DNA of 64,000 nucleotides from Terfezia claveryi (taxonomy: Eukaryota > Ascomycota > Pezizomycetes > Pezizales > Pezizaceae). The DNA is taken from assembly GCA_015179025.1 (NCBI GenBank), contig WHUX01000165.1, positions 56,384-120,383 on the forward strand. The letters run 5' to 3'. Positions 40,615-53,253 of the stretch are shown here, one piece after another. Below the pieces are notes generated by a model that saw only the letters and a list, made by a program, of their open reading frames with translations, did no database searches and was not told the origin of the DNA. The position numbers were made by a program, and so were the translations under genes. Positions within the stretch are counted from its first letter, which is position 1. Each line of letters opens with the position of its first letter.

Positions 40615-43600
40615 TTAGTCTTCGTCTTCCAGCAATGGTCCTGGTTTGCTCGGATTTCGCCTGTGGAAATCATCAATAGCCTTGAGTTTGTTGATGTTTG
40701 TTGCCGGTTCCCAGTCTGGTCTTTCAAACCCTACCCATTTCACTAAGTACTCTAATTTCTTCCTCTGAAGTCGAGAATCCAAGATTTCTTCCACATGCTA
40801 CTCTTCCTCATTATCAACTATCACTGGTGGAGGTGGGGGATTGTATTGCCCAGGTAGGGGATTATTATTTGCTGGGTCGAGAAGTGAAACATGCTGGACT
40901 CGATGATAATGCACACTAGTGGGGAAGTCGAGTTCGTATACATAGGGGGATATGACCTTTATGATCTTGTAGGGGCCAATCCGTTTATGGTCGAGCTTTC
41001 TACTTGGCCATTGTGTTGTAATGTGCTAGCTATTAAACCACACCAGATCTCCCTCCTTGAATACTGGAGCATTATCTCGTCCTTTGTCTGCTTGCTCCTG
41101 TTGCCATGCCTGCGCCCTAGCCATCTCGTTTTGTAAGTGTTCCGTTATTTCCTTGATCTTCCCGGCCACCTCTATAGCACTCCGCTCATCAGGTCGTATG
41201 GGCTTTTCCTCGAAATCAAATTGCCACAGTGGGTCATAACCATAATTCGCAAAGAAGGGAGATGACCCAGTTGTTTCAGAAGCTTGATTATTAGCTGCAA
41301 ACTCGGCGAGATGCAACCAGTTCTCCCAGTCATCCTGCAAATAATTAACATATACCCGTAAATATTGTTCTAGAGTGGCATTGACTCGTTCGGTCTGGCC
41401 GTCAGTTTGAGGGTGAAACGGTGTGGACAGGAGAGGTTGAATCTTAAGCACTTGACAGAGAGCTTTCCAAAAGTGAGAGATGAATTGAGACCCACGGTCT
41501 GATACAATTGTTCTAGGAAGACCATGGAGGTGGAAGATATGCCGAGCATATAGATCTGCTAATTGCTCTGCAGTAGTGGTATCACGACAGGGAATAAAGT
41601 ACCGCATTTTAGTTAGTTGACATACTACTACCAAAATTGCGTTGTATCCATTTGACCAGGGTAGCCCAATAATGAAATCCATGGAGATATCTTGCCAAAC
41701 ACCTTGGAGAATTGCGAGTGGTCGAAGAATGCTGTATGGGGCATGTCATGTCGTTCAAGCATGTTGACAGGGGTGACAATTGCGTACATACTGATCAACA
41801 TCCTTATGCATTTTTGGCCAATAATATTGTCGCGAGATAAGCTCAAGTGTCTTGGATCGCCCTGGATGCCCCGCTACTGGGATATCGTGATGGTCCTGGA
41901 TTAGACGTAGCTTTAGAGACATATAATTTGGTACATATATCTGCCTACGATATTTTAGCTTTCCATTATCCTCTTCACATTCGGCTAGCGAGATGTCCTT
42001 AGATCGCTTCTCTCCTTGTTGCAGCTTAGCTAATGTCTTTCTTGGCAGTGGATCAACTTCAAAACCCTTATTAAACAAGTCCTCTAGTTCCAGCTCTTCT
42101 ACTGTCGCATTGATTGTTAAATTGTGAGGTTTGAGAACGACTTGATTTTGAAACCTTATACGTTCATCTCCTTCCTTTGGAAGGTCTCCTGACCTTCTTG
42201 TTAATGCATCTGGTTTTCCCCCTGCTTTACCTGGACGGTAAACTATCTTGAAGTTGAAGCGGGAGAGAAATTCTGACCATCGAGCTTGACGGCGGTTGAG
42301 GAGCTTTGTTGACATAAAGTATTCTAGATTTTTGTGATCTGAGAGTACTTTGATTGGATGGGGGGTGGATTCCAATTCAGCTCGCCATTCTTCAAAGCAT
42401 CGGATAATAGCCATTAATTCCTTATCATAAATCTCATAGTTGCATTCAGTTGGTGAGTGCTTCTTAGAGAAGTAAGCAACAGGGTGAAGTATGGTATTAT
42501 CGTCATATTGCGAAAGAATTCTAGCAGAAATGTAGTCTGATGCATCTGTTTCTACTATAATTTCATGGTCGGGAACAAAATGCTGGAGAACGGGAGCGGA
42601 AGTAAACGCTGTTTTAAGGTTTTGGAACGCCTTCTGGCATTCGTCACTCCAATGCTAGGTTGTATTTTTTTTTGTTAGTTTCATGATAGGAGCCACAATC
42701 TTGGAGAAGTCTTTGATAAACCGGTGATAAAAATTGGCGAATCCTAGAAAAGTACGAGCATCATGAAGGTTAATTGGGGATTCCCAGTCCATTACGGCCT
42801 TAACTTTAGCTGGATCCATTTGTATCCCTTCTGCTGAGATAATCATGCCCAAGTAGTGGACCGTGGTCTCATGAAATTCACACTTCTCGGGTTTTAGGTA
42901 GAGGCCGGCTTTTTGGAGAGCTTGCAATACCTTGGTAACATGTGTTCGGTATTCTTCGAGGGTATCGCTATATATTAAAATGTCATCAAGATAAGCCGTA
43001 CAGAAATTGTCAAGGAAGGGATGGAGAACATCATTAATAAAATGTTGGAAGCTGGCAGGAGCATTTGTGAGGCCGAAAGGCATAACTAAGGTCTCATATA
43101 AGCCATAATGAGTTCGGAACGCTGTTTTCCATTCCTCTCCTTCGGCCATCCGGATGAGGTTGTAGGCGCTTCTAATGTCAAGAGCCGTATAGTATCGTGC
43201 CTTAGAGAGTCTAGTCAAAGTCTTTCGTATAAGGGGTAGTGGGTATCGGTTCTTGATGGTACCATCATTAAGACCACGATAATCCACACAAAGACGCAAG
43301 GACCCATCCTTCTTCTTAACAAATAAGATAGGTGCACCTGCGGGAGATGAGGAGGCATAAATAAATCCTTTGGACAGGTTTTCTTTCAGCCATACTTTAA
43401 GAGCCTCTAACTCTAGTTTTGATAGGGAGTATAGAAGTCCAAAAGGGGGAGTAAATCCTTCTTTAAGAGGAATTTTATGGTCGTAAGGTCGGTGGGGGGG
43501 AGGATTTCCGCAATAGCCTTCTTAAATAATGGAAGGAATTCATGGTATTCAGAAGGCACTAGTTCCTTGATCTTATCCTCCTCCGTCTTAGGTTGTTGTT

Positions 43601-44270
43601 CAGGATCTTTTAAAGCCATGTTAAGTTCATAGATAGTTGTCCGGAAGACTGTTTCCACCTGCTTTGCTTTTTTAACTAGGCGACTAAAGGTTGATCCTGT
43701 AATAAGGGCAATTCGAGGGTTTTTTGGAACTGGAATTGAGATACCCTTTATGGTCGAGGGTTTTTCACAACAATGGTGGAGGCAAAAATCGGAGTCGAAA
43801 GTAACAGTGTTCTTAGTGAAACGGATATTCACATCATGACGTCGTAGCCATGGAAGTCCTAATACTATGGGGTAGTGGCCTAGTTTGGTAATAAACAGTG
43901 GAAGTTCCTCTTGGTGCTGATCAATTATTAGCTTTAGCTTGCTAATGTGTGTGATTGTCCCTGACTCGATTGGTCGCCCATCAATGACTTCTAGTTTTCG
44001 GGAATTATTGAGTTTATAAAGGGGGAGTTGGTGATGGCTTGCAAATTCCTGCTCTATAAATGCATAACCCATTGCTCCGCAGTCTATCAGGGCATGAGTA
44101 AGGATTCTGGAACCATTGTCGTTTAATTCGCAACTAACTACAAGGTGATTCCTATCTAAAAACTCTTCCTCCGAAGACTGTAAAGATGAACTGGAAATGC
44201 TTAAAGAGTCCAGAAATTTATTCTGCCTCAGCTCAGTGCCATCCCTCTGAGGTGAGGCTACTCTTTTGCC
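40615..44270 (-). pseudogene. pol: E2' pol polyprotein
   Basis: Protease (ALIDCGAMGYAFIE), RT ([24 protein letters not shown] intact), RNase H, integrase zinc finger ([16 protein letters not shown] ... CHPCQ), core ([30 protein letters not shown]) and chromodomain (HVEEILDSRLQRKKLEYLV). Lesions: a frameshift in a G/C homopolymer near 43495 between protease and RT, stops at 42655 (Trp position), 41755, 41026 and at the Trp before the chromodomain near 40800. It ends at TAA 40615. Stops are again mostly of the C-to-T/G-to-A kind. Confidence 0.88.
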
Positions 44271-45460
44271 TGTTCCCCAACTTTTAGTCCCTTATTCATG
44301 CTTTCCATAACCATTTCGGCAGCTTGTAGAGTACGTTTTTGTACGTGTGGGCAAGTTCTGACTCCATGTCCTATTCCTCCACAATAATAGCACCTTCCTT
44401 CAGCCATTCTCTTTGCTTTTTCCTCTGGAGATATCTTCTTCCTTCCTGCAGACAAATCCATGGGCCCAGGGTGAGTACCCGTGGCTGTCAAGGTAGAGGG
44501 AGTTTGAACTATTTGGGGGTTAACTGGAGCGGGAGCGGTAGGGCGTGATATCATTCGGGGCATTGGTCCAACACGATTACGCATTTGGGTTTGTAGCACG
44601 CGGCGACGAGTATCTAGCCTTTGGCAGACTTCCACATACTCGTTAAACTCCGTGGGCTCAGGATGTATGGCGAGGAGATCTTGTTGTAGTTGGTAGGAAA
44701 GTCCGCGCTTTAGAGCTGCCAACTTAGCCGTATTACCCCAACTCGTTTCAGCTGCATATCGTTGGAATTCGGCAAAATAAGCAGCGAACTCCCTGGCCCC
44801 CTGAATCATCGTTTGTGGTTTGTACTCTGCGTTGGCTACTCGATTTGGATTGCTGAATGCATTTTCGAGAATGGTAATAAGTGCTGCTAGGTTAGTTAAG
44901 TTCACCGTATCGTTTTCAACGTAAGGGGTAACCTGATCTAGAGCATCTTTAGCTAAGGAATTTACTGCTAGTCGAAGTTTTGCTTGTTCATCACTATAAG
45001 TAGCAGCCTTTAGTTGTAGTTGGGTGAGAAAGGACGCAGCTTATTTCGGTCTTTTCCAGAGAATTTTTCTGGGTTGGGTATCTTCTCTGAACACCCCCTC
45101 CTTCTCCTGGTTGTAACCGAGCCAAAGTCGCATTGATAGCCCTCATATCTTCCAACTGCATTCGAAGCTCATAATCACTGTCTCTTGAGTAGTTACTTCA
45201 TTTCGTAACTCTTGAGTGGCTGTGGGTGAGGTTGTATCTTCTTGTTGCCGTGCTGTGAGTTGATTCGTTAAGTTCGTTACTTGAGTTCGTAATCTTACGA
45301 CATCTTGTCATCGGTCTGGTAGCACTAATAGCTGATCTAATAGGGTAATAGTTTCATTGAGTATTCTGGTGTAATCCTGGTTTGCTGAATTCAACGCAGT
45401 TCGCAAACGAGGAACTAGGTCGACAATAGCGGCCTGCAATTCAACAACGGGCTGAGTTAT
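44258..45460 (-). pseudogene. gag: E2' gag
   Basis: Equivalent to E2 gag. The start codon is ATA (ATG in E2), and a one-base deletion near 45042 breaks the frame before the capsid core. From 44905 to the stop the frame is intact with a complete CCHC knuckle, CYYCGGIGHGVRTC, and PMDLSAGRKKIS. The pol frame lies at -1. Confidence 0.85.
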
Positions 45461-45509
45461 TGTTCATAGCTAGGGGTTGCGCTCAGTGGAGTGTATTGAC
45501 GCAACGTAG

Positions 45510-46021
45510 TGTAACGGCGTAAGTCATTGGCTGTGGCTATAACTAAAGATGTGACTCCAAGGAGCGCACGAAGACGAGACTATAACTGTAGATTGAAGTA
45601 TCAAGACAAAAGGCAGAGTCTGTATTACCAAGGTTATAATACAAGACGTTGCGTAAGGAACAAGAACAAGAAATGACAACTAAAGCTTCCTATATACACG
45701 ATTGCCGTGGCCAAAGGAGTGGCGCTCGACTAACTTGACGTCACCTACGATCGCAGGTGATACTCCGCGATCCACCTCTCTAATCCCTTCTAGTATTAAG
45801 ACACTCAAACAAGCCTGCTGACACTCAAACAAGCCTGCTGACACTCGAACAAGCCTGTTCGGGTGTCAAATACCTCGCAAGTAAATTCAAATACCGTGCT
45901 GACACTCGAACAAGCCTGTTCGGGTGTCAAATAGCTCGCAACTAAATTCAAATACCGTGCTGACACTCGAACAAGCCTGTTCGGGTGTCAAATAGCTCGC
46001 AAGTAAATTAACGCTGTGACA
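45510..46021 (-). repeat. E2' 5' LTR
   Basis: 512 bp. The primer site (complement of 45499-45507) carries the same ACGTTGCGT as E2, and its partner ACGCAACGT is kept in the LTR. The CACCTG palindrome has one changed base (45741-45760). Confidence 0.92.
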
Positions 46022-46026
46022 GTGAC

Positions 46027-46447
46027 CGGGGAAGGCTGGGACGGAGGTAAGGGCAAGAGGCAAGAAAGGCAGAGGGCAAGGGGCACGAGACACGCGGAGG
46101 CAGTTGCCATGTGTGTCAGAGGGAGGCAGCTGTACTGCAGAGCTGTTCACGAGACAAGGGGGGGCCTAAGGGAGGTGCCCAAGCGTTGGGAGAGGCAAGG
46201 TCCTGTATTAGATATACAAGACATTACATAGGGATCCAACGAGAGGGCGGAGAAACGAAGATATATATACATGATTCCAGGCCAAGGCTGTGGAAGGAAT
46301 AAGCTTCCTGAGATTCCTATCTCGGAAGCTAAGATAACAATCACCCATCGTCGACACCCGAACAAGCCTGTTTGAGTGTCAGAACAGCACGACACCCGAA
46401 CAAGCCGGTTCGAGTATCAAATCAAGACGAAGAACACGGTTGTAACA
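46027..46447 (-). repeat. E3 3' LTR, proximal part
   Basis: Begins TGTTACAACCGTG at 46447 (one change from TGTCAC). Contains two GAACAAGCC palindromes, the CGAGATAGGAATCTCGG hairpin and the TATATATAC box. It joins 40068 when E2' and one GTGAC are removed, giving 563 bp. Confidence 0.88.
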
Positions 46448-46463
46448 CTATTCCCCCTTTAGG

Positions 46464-48336
46464 CTAGAGCTCTAGTGATGGAGGCCTGGGCACAGCAACC
46501 GGCAAAATCAACATAGGAAACAACAAGTGCAAGAACGAGAACCCCAACTCCAAACAACAAATACCCATCACCTGTGTCGCAGGTGATAATAGAGACAACA
46601 ACAATAAGAACAAGGACAGGAACCTCAACTCAGACATGGGGAGATCACTCAACCGGACATGCTTCCTCAAGTATTGCTGATGGAACAGGGAGACCAGATC
46701 CTGAGCATTTTCCAGGTCCTCAGTGGGTTGCCAGGTAGCCTCCTCATCCCCTACCCATTTAACCTTGTACTGCAGATGCCCATACCTCTTTTGCGAGTCC
46801 AGCATTTCCTCCACCTCCCATTCCTCTTTACCTTCAATGACTACTGGAGGAGGTGGGGGGTATTTCTGCCATGGGAGGGGATCGTCAGCCGCTGGCTCAA
46901 TTTTCGATATGTGTACAAGCGGGTGGCGTTTGATATCCTTGGGGAACCTCAATCGATAGGCATGAGTGCCAACAGCGGCCACCACCTCGAATGGACCCAG
47001 AAACTTATGGTCGAGCTTGCAAGATGGCCGTTCCGTCCGGAAGTGCCTGCTTCAGAGCCACACCTTATCTCCTGGCTGATACCTGTGGGCTGGCAACTAT
47101 GATCCGTTACCATACTCCGCTTGCCTAGCTTGAGCATATACCAGTTCGGCTCTTAGGGTGGATTGCAACTCAGCAATCTCCGTGGCGAACTCCTTAGCTA
47201 GGGTGTTCTCCTTAGCCTTGTGCAGAGGTGCTAGAGAGTTCACAAAACGAGGGTGCCAGCCATAATTGGCCAGGAACAGGGAGGTTTTTAGAGACTCCTA
47301 GAAATAGTTGTTAGCAGCAAACTCACAGGTTACCAGCAGCGAAACCCAGTTGTTTTGCTGGTAATTGACGTATGCTCTTAGGTACTGCTCCATGATTGCA
47401 TTCATTCACTCAGACTGACCATCTGTTTGGGGGTGATATGCCATAGAAAGGTGTACATTGATTCCCAGAAGCTCGCAGATTACCTTCCAGAAGTCTAAGA
47501 TGAATTGGGGGCTGCGGTCTGAGACGACAGAATTGGGGAGACCATGGTAGCGGAATACATGGTTGAGGTAGAGGCCGGCGAGGTCCCAGGCAGAACAGGT
47601 ATCATGGCAAGGTATAACATGCCTCATTTTGGTCAATCGGTCTACTACCATAAGAATAGCATTAAACCCCGAATCCTCTGGCAACCCAGTCACAAAGTCT
47701 ATGGTTAGGTGTTGCCAAGGCTGGTCTGGGATCTCCAGGGGCTTCAGGGTCCCATAAGGAGCATGGCGGACAGGCTTAGCATGCTTGCAAATATAGCAGT
47801 TCTATACGTACCGCTTCACATCCTTCCGTTGGTCAATCCATGTGTATTCCCTGGCCAGAAGCTCTAACGTTTTGGCCACTCCAGGATGACCTGCAACTAG
47901 GCTGTCATGATGTTCCTTGATCAATCGAAGGCGCAGCTCTCCTTCCGGCACATACAGCCGTTCGAGGTGGTAGAGAAGGCCTTCCTGGATGGTACACTCG
48001 GCTAGGGAGATCTTGGGGTGGCGGCGCTGGCCAGAATCTACTGCAATGATAATTTCCTTAGCTAGGGGGTTGTCCATATATACCTGTCTCAATAGTTGTC
48101 AGAGGTCAGCCTCAGCCTCATCTTCCACATCAGCCTCAGCTTCAGCAAGGACATTGGCTACCAGGTCAAGGTTTTTGGGCTTCAATACCACCTGATTTTG
48201 GTATTTTAGCCTTTCATCCCTCCCTTTAGGGAGATCTCCTGATCTCCGGGTTAATGCATCGAGCTTGCCCTCAGCCTTTTCTGGCCGATATCTGATCTTC
48301 AAGTTGAAATGAGATAAGAACTCCGACCACCTAGCT
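46464..48336 (-). pseudogene. pol: E3 pol, integrase and chromodomain part
   Basis: On the minus strand from the Plavaka junction: RNase H tail ([24 protein letters not shown]), linker, integrase zinc finger (HDSLVAGHPGVAKTLELLAREY), core (VTGLPEDSGFNAILMVVDRLTKM, VSDRSPQF, DGQSE), the GPF-like region and chromodomain (WEVEEMLDSQKRYGHLQYKV). Stops or shifts lie near 47404, 47694 and 47800. The chromodomain Trp (stop in E1) is intact here. The polypurine tract is at 46448-46462. A CACCTG palindrome (46567-46587), absent from E1, is inserted between pol and LTR. Confidence 0.85.
46567..46587. repeat. CACCTG-CAGGTG palindrome in E3
   Basis: ATCACCTGTGTCGCAGGTGA. The same palindrome core occurs in the LTRs of E2, E2' and E4. 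Confidence 0.85.
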
Positions 48337-48356
48337 TGCATCAGCAAGAAATCGTG

Positions 48357-48600
48357 TTTGCGTCCTGTGCGTCTGGACGCACAGGACCCACAGGACACAC
48401 AGGACGAAAACTCAAGATCAGGACGCCAAAGCTCGGTACTCGTGCGTCAGGACGCACTAGCAGTTTGCGCACGCGCTTGGGACGTAACGCACTCTGCTCC
48501 CGCTCCTGGGACGCAATACACGGGCGCGGCAGGTGCTCTCTCTCCTGGGATGCAAGACATGTGTGCTTCTGCTCCTGGGATGCAAAGCTAATTCGAACTT
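48357..48600. repeat. Plavaka left subterminal repeats
   Basis: Repeated GGACGCAC, CAGGACRCAC and TCCTGGGAYGCA motifs in both orientations. Likely transposase-binding array. From 48600 to 49041 I see nothing else. Confidence 0.7.
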
Positions 48601-49041
48601 GATCCCGACGCATTTGGTGGGTGAACCCACGTCCCTGACGTCTTTGTAAGTTGCGCCTGCATCCCTGATGTAAATCCGAATTAAGAACCGTTCTAGACGC
48701 TGTTGTAAGTACAACCTGCTTCCCCAACGCCATTGGTTTATTGCTTACTCTTCCCTAACGCTTACGCAAATTCCTGCACATCCTCAACTCTGAGGTGGTC
48801 AAAGCTCACATTGCTAACGCAGGGTTCCCGATCTTGTTCGTCGGGGATGCATTAGGATCAAGCGGGTGAATTCAGGACAGGCATTAGGCATGGTACCTAG
48901 TTCTAGTTTGATATTATATACATTTGACTTCTACCTAGCTAATCCCTACCCCTCCCAAAAAAAAAACCCCGGAAAAAAAGAAAATTAATGCAAAGTCAGA
49001 AAACAAAACACCAATAAATCCGCCCTATGTAATCCCCAAGC

Positions 49042-50278
49042 TTATTCGTCTATGTCAAGATCATTCTCGGTCTCCTTATCATCAGAGGTTTGGTGTTCAT
49101 TGTCTTGCACATCAAAGATGGAGTTAGCCTTGAATGGGTAATGAGTATAGAGAGACGTAAAACTTACCAAGGGAGTGGTCTTCATCCTCTTCAGCGTAAG
49201 CCAGGCGCCGCATGCCGTCGGGAATGCGTTGCCGTGCAAGCTGAGTTGCTTGTTTGGCCTGGAGAATTTCTTGGGTGAGCTCAGCTTCAAAGGCCGAGGT
49301 ATCACCAATGTTGAGGGGTTGGTCTGATTCTAGACATCCCTTGAGTTGTGCAGCTGCCAATCGTGCACCTATATTTGCCTTTATGGCAGCCAAGAGGAGC
49401 GTACGTACTTTCCTGGGGTGTGCATTCCAGGTGGCTAGAAAGCGTTTGTATGTTGCTATATACGTCAAAACATGACTTCGTTACATCGGATTAGAAGTAC
49501 TTACAAATGGATGTATCGTATTTGAAATCTCCAGTTTTAGGTGATTCCACATACACCCCTGTGGTCCATGACTTTAGGCAATGACACATCGCAGAGGTGA
49601 CAAGGCAAATGAACACTTCGTTGATAGAATCAAAGAAGGTTTCATCGAAATTCCTGCGCATCTTGACTGAGGCAAAATACTTGCGGAAAATGACGTCCGT
49701 TATTTCGCTCGCTCAGAAATGCCTTTGGTGGGTCTGTATGAGTTAGACATGTCAGACTTCCGACGCTATGAGGAACCTTTACCTCTCGGCCATCGGCGCG
49801 GCAAATGAACCGATCCTCTAGTAACAAATATTTCACTTGCTCAGCAATCTCATGTTGTAGCAGCTTGGACAACCCAAAGACCTCGACAATGTTGTGTTTA
49901 CATTCGTAAACAAGATGGGAGCGAGTTCGTGAGTGTATGCTGCGGAGCTGTGCGAGTTTAGATTAACATCCGACGTCACAGATAGGGAATATTACATACA
50001 TGCGTGTTTGCGATTTTGACACATTCCAGTTCTTGGCCAGTGTCCTCTTGCGCCTTAATCCAGCTTACAGACAACAGTTGCTGGATCTCCTCTGCATTCA
50101 GCATAGGATTTGCGAACAAAGTGTAGTAACGCACATGCGAGGCTGCTCGTATCGTGAGTTCCTTGTATTGCTCTGGTATAGTGAAGAATGAGCGTGATCT
50201 CGGCCCGACGCGAGACGACTTCTTGGCCATACGGTCAGGTCCGTCCTCCTGATGTGTATTATGGTCTTCTGAGTCCAA
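49042..50278 (-). pseudogene. DUF6532-like gene, spliced, with a 4-bp duplication
   Basis: Starts MDSEDHNTHQEDGPDRMAK. Conserved segments: IRAASHVRYYTLFANPMLNA; after an intron (about 49999-49928, GTATGT...CACAG) SRTRSHLVYECKHNIVEVFG; LLLEDRFICR; then, in another frame, VIFRKYFASVKMRRNFDETF and INEVFICLVTSAMCHCLKSW; after a second intron (GTAAGTACTT...TATAG, near 49500-49450) YKRFLATWNAHPRKVR and a helical tail; a third short intron (near 49165-49127) precedes NSIFDVQDNEHQTSDD. A GAGC tandem duplication near 49708 shifts the frame. The pattern resembles DUF6532 proteins of basidiomycetes, function unknown; I assign it by memory of that family, so moderately. Confidence 0.5.
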
Positions 50279-50301
50279 GCTGAACCTATCACTTGGCGCA
50301 T

Positions 50302-51240
50302 TACTCGTACCAGACGCGGTGTGAGTATGCAGCCGCCCTCTGCCAGCAGAGAGCGGTGGTGGGGAGGACTATATATATCATGGTCAGCCAGACTGATCCT
50401 GATTTAGTTGTGGAGTGGTACTCACTTACACCCTGGAACTCGGTATGAGGGCAGCACCATAGTCAATGTGCACTTTTCTTGTAGGGCGTGTGGCATCCAA
50501 CGTGGCATGTCATTTGGAGAGTTGTATGTGAGGAGGCTGCAGTACAGTCTCCTCAACTTCCTCCCCTTGGTCCCCCTCAGTAACAGTTTGTCGTCTTTTA
50601 ACCCCTTGAGAACTTAGGCGTCGTGACATTATGCAAGGTAGATGTGGGGAACAGGGATAGGCCTATAATTGATGATTAACTTCCTTAATTTCTTGCTCAA
50701 TAGTACCTGCTGCACTTCGGATTTGTGGATGTAAGGGATGAGGATGTTAACAGGAGGCTATAAAGAGTAGACATGGGAGATGAGGAAGTTCACAAGAGGT
50801 GATAAAGAGTGGACGTGAGGAGTCGGGAATTTGGGCTAACCCAGCACACTAGAGATCAATGGGTGATATGCTACATCGAGTATCTTCTATCTGCCTTTAA
50901 TGCCAATCCTATCTAGATAACCAGTATTTTAAAAAAAACTATCTAGATAAACAAACACCCGACTCAACCAGACTAACACCTGACTAACCCTAAAAGCACT
51001 GAGACTAATCACAAGAAAACCCGACTAACCATAAACGAACTCGACTAACAATAAAAAAAACCAACTAAAAACAAAACAACTAACCCTGAAATAAAACCCC
51101 TAAAATACAACCCGAATAATACCCGACATCCAAAGTCATATAATGATCCTCACTGCCTCCATTTCCCCCTACTGCCTCCGTTGCCTCAGTTACTACTGAC
51201 CACCTGCAGCAGGCGGCTGATTTACGTTCGGAGGGTTTGG
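50302..51240. other. Intergenic within the Plavaka element
   Basis: Nothing coding recognised. 50940-51110 is A/C-rich with CGACTAACC-type short repeats. Confidence 0.4.
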
Positions 51241-51303
51241 AGAGGTGGGGATGGTGAGGTTGGGGAGTGCGGGCGGGGGTGGAGCTTAGGCATTTATCGT
51301 CTC

Positions 51304-52469
51304 CTAATGGTATTGGGCTACATTCAACCCGCGAACTTTGCTTACTATCCATCGAACGCCCAAGAGTCGTTTCAATCGAGTAGCCTGATGCCCTACGGCT
51401 ACCACCTGACGTGCCTTGACGAGTTGAGGACCAGAGGTAATTTTTGGCCGTTTGAGGCATTGAATGTAGTAGTAACCCTCATCATCAAAATCGATGATGC
51501 CTGCATTTGGGAAGAGGCGCTTATGCTCCTTCTTGATATTGTTCAGGGTACCTGCTGGCGGGCCACACTTCCACGGAGTTCATACTTACGTTGTTTGAAA
51601 GTATGGTCTTTTGTAGGCATCTGACGCCGAAGGACCCCAGCGACATTGCGTATATTCGCATCAGAATCTTCGGCAAAATCTTCATATTCATTCCGGGGGA
51701 TAAACTTCTCAAGTTCGAAGTAAGGATCGGCTCGGGGAGGGGTATTGGCTCTTGGGAGTACAGAATGGAGTAACACCATTAGGCGTACTGGGTCACTTTT
51801 AGACATTCGGAAAAATGACTTCACCTCTGCGTCAGAACGGAGACCAGTATAGTTGGCAGGAAAGCTGAGGTTAGGAGTGTTCGGGTCTCTGAGTGCGCCC
51901 AATATTTCTCGAACCTTTCGATTGGCAGGAACATGAGCTTTAACCATATCCCAAATCCCATCTAGAGTCATTGTCTGAATAACCCCTAATCTCCTCCTAT
52001 CCCGTTCATCCCAGATCCACCCGTTGCTATCCCTATGCCCTCCTATCTCAGGATCACATACCCAGAATGCCACTGCTGTCCCTGTAGCTTCGCCGGCGTC
52101 GGAGATGTCATCTTCTTTGTCAGAGTTCTCGTGATCATGTACCCTCTTTCGAGCACGCTTGATAGCCAGGTTTTTTGATGCCTCAGAACGTTTCTTCAGG
52201 CAATCTTGTAGTAGTGCCTCCAGTGCCTTTTTGTGGGACTCGGACCCACCGGCCAGTCGATTCCTCATGGAACTCCTAAATCTAGTTAGGCTGCGAGCAG
52301 CAATGATAAGAGCATCTTTCTCATTTTGGCTTGCTGAGGCCCAACTTTGGCTTGAATGTTGGGCACAATAGTCCTTGACAGCATTGCGCCATGATGTGTA
52401 GTCGGCATCTCGAGTGTCCCACCCCAAGTCGGTCTTCGAGTTCTGAATTAGGTTCTTTGGAGTAACCAT
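51304..52469 (-). CDS. Unknown protein carried by the Plavaka element
   Basis: A 308-codon frame (52469-51543) starts MVTPKNLIQNSKTDLGW. It has a helical N-terminal half with a basic, NLS-like stretch (KRARKRVHDHE) and an acidic patch (DKEDDISD), then a folded-looking segment (VAFWVCDPEIGGHRDSNGWI, ELEKFIPRNEYEDFAED). Beyond the stop at 51543 another frame stays open to TAG 51304 (KKEHKRLFPNAGIDFDDEGYYY), which continues the same protein style, so the stop may be a frameshift or an unspliced boundary. No family recognised. It is divergent from the transposase, with a promoter interval of about 780 bp between them. Confidence 0.5.
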
Positions 52470-52980
52470 TTTGGTTGAATATGGGTCATGTTAGTCTAGT
52501 CTAGGTTAGTCGGGTTGTCTTCCTCGTGCGTCGGGTGTGAGTTTGGGTAAATAGAGGATTACCTTATACGGAAATGTGCCTAAATAAGATCTTAGTGTTG
52601 TGCTCAATGCAAAGGTGGCTGTTGTTTAAGTGGATATGGTATGTAGATTAGGAATGATGATTCACTATGACTCGACGGGGTACATCGGGTCTTTTATATA
52701 CTACATGGGCAAAGGCCTTCGTTTGAGCTTTGAAATCATGACCGTTTGAGGTCAAACTTCAAAACGGATAGAAAGTAATGCATGTGCTAGGTCATGTCTG
52801 AACCCAATGGCACTAGCCCACTCCAGGACAAGCTTGGTCTACAAGCATACTAGGATAGTATATACAACACGGCAATATGCAAACGGGAACAACCTCAAGT
52901 TTGCTTCGAATATTAATAAATTCCGAGATTACTACACTAATGTTGTACATATAGCTTTATTGTTACTTATTTTGCATAAT
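52470..52980. other. Divergent promoter interval in the Plavaka element
   Basis: Non-coding. TTTATATACTACATGG near 52693 is a TATA-like box. A long hairpin-like pair around GTTTGAGCTTTGAA and TTTGAGGTCAAACTTC lies at 52722-52765. Confidence 0.35.
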
Positions 52981-53070
52981 GAGTTATGGTGTAGTGGTTA
53001 GGGATCGAGTTGACATTGAGCTTATCTAGGTGACTAGCAAGACATGGGTTCGATTCTTCTTCAGTTTTTT
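52981..53070 (+). tRNA. tRNA-like sequence (decayed tRNA or SINE head)
   Basis: A-box TGGTGTAGTGG at 52987-52997 and B-box GGGTTCGATTC at 53046-53056 match RNA polymerase III internal promoters; T6 at 53065-53070 is a pol III terminator. The T-stem does not pair properly (GGG against CTT, as expected after C-to-T decay), and I cannot fold a clean acceptor stem or name an anticodon. A pseudo-tRNA or the head of a tRNA-derived SINE is likelier than a working tRNA. Confidence 0.45.
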
Positions 53071-53253
53071 ACTTTTTAATTTTTATTGGTTCGCCAAGGA
53101 ACTCATAATTAGACAGTCGTCCGACTGCACCAGGGAAACCCCGACGAGCTTAGCAGAATACTTAAACAACATCACTTCGCAAAATCACTTCAAACTTCAC
53201 TTTTTACCCACTCACCAATTGCGAAACTACCCCACAGATACCCAACTTCCAAA

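Larger units (their letters stand above)
40069..46021 (-). mobile_element. Ty3/gypsy retrotransposon E2' (second copy of E2 family)
   Basis: Two 512-bp LTRs (40069-40580 and 45510-46021), TSD GTGAC (40064-40068, 46022-46026). Collinear with E2 at 12949-18887 and in the opposite orientation. It is less damaged in gag (intact zinc knuckle), but its gag start codon reads ATA and pol carries frameshifts and stops. Confidence 0.93.
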
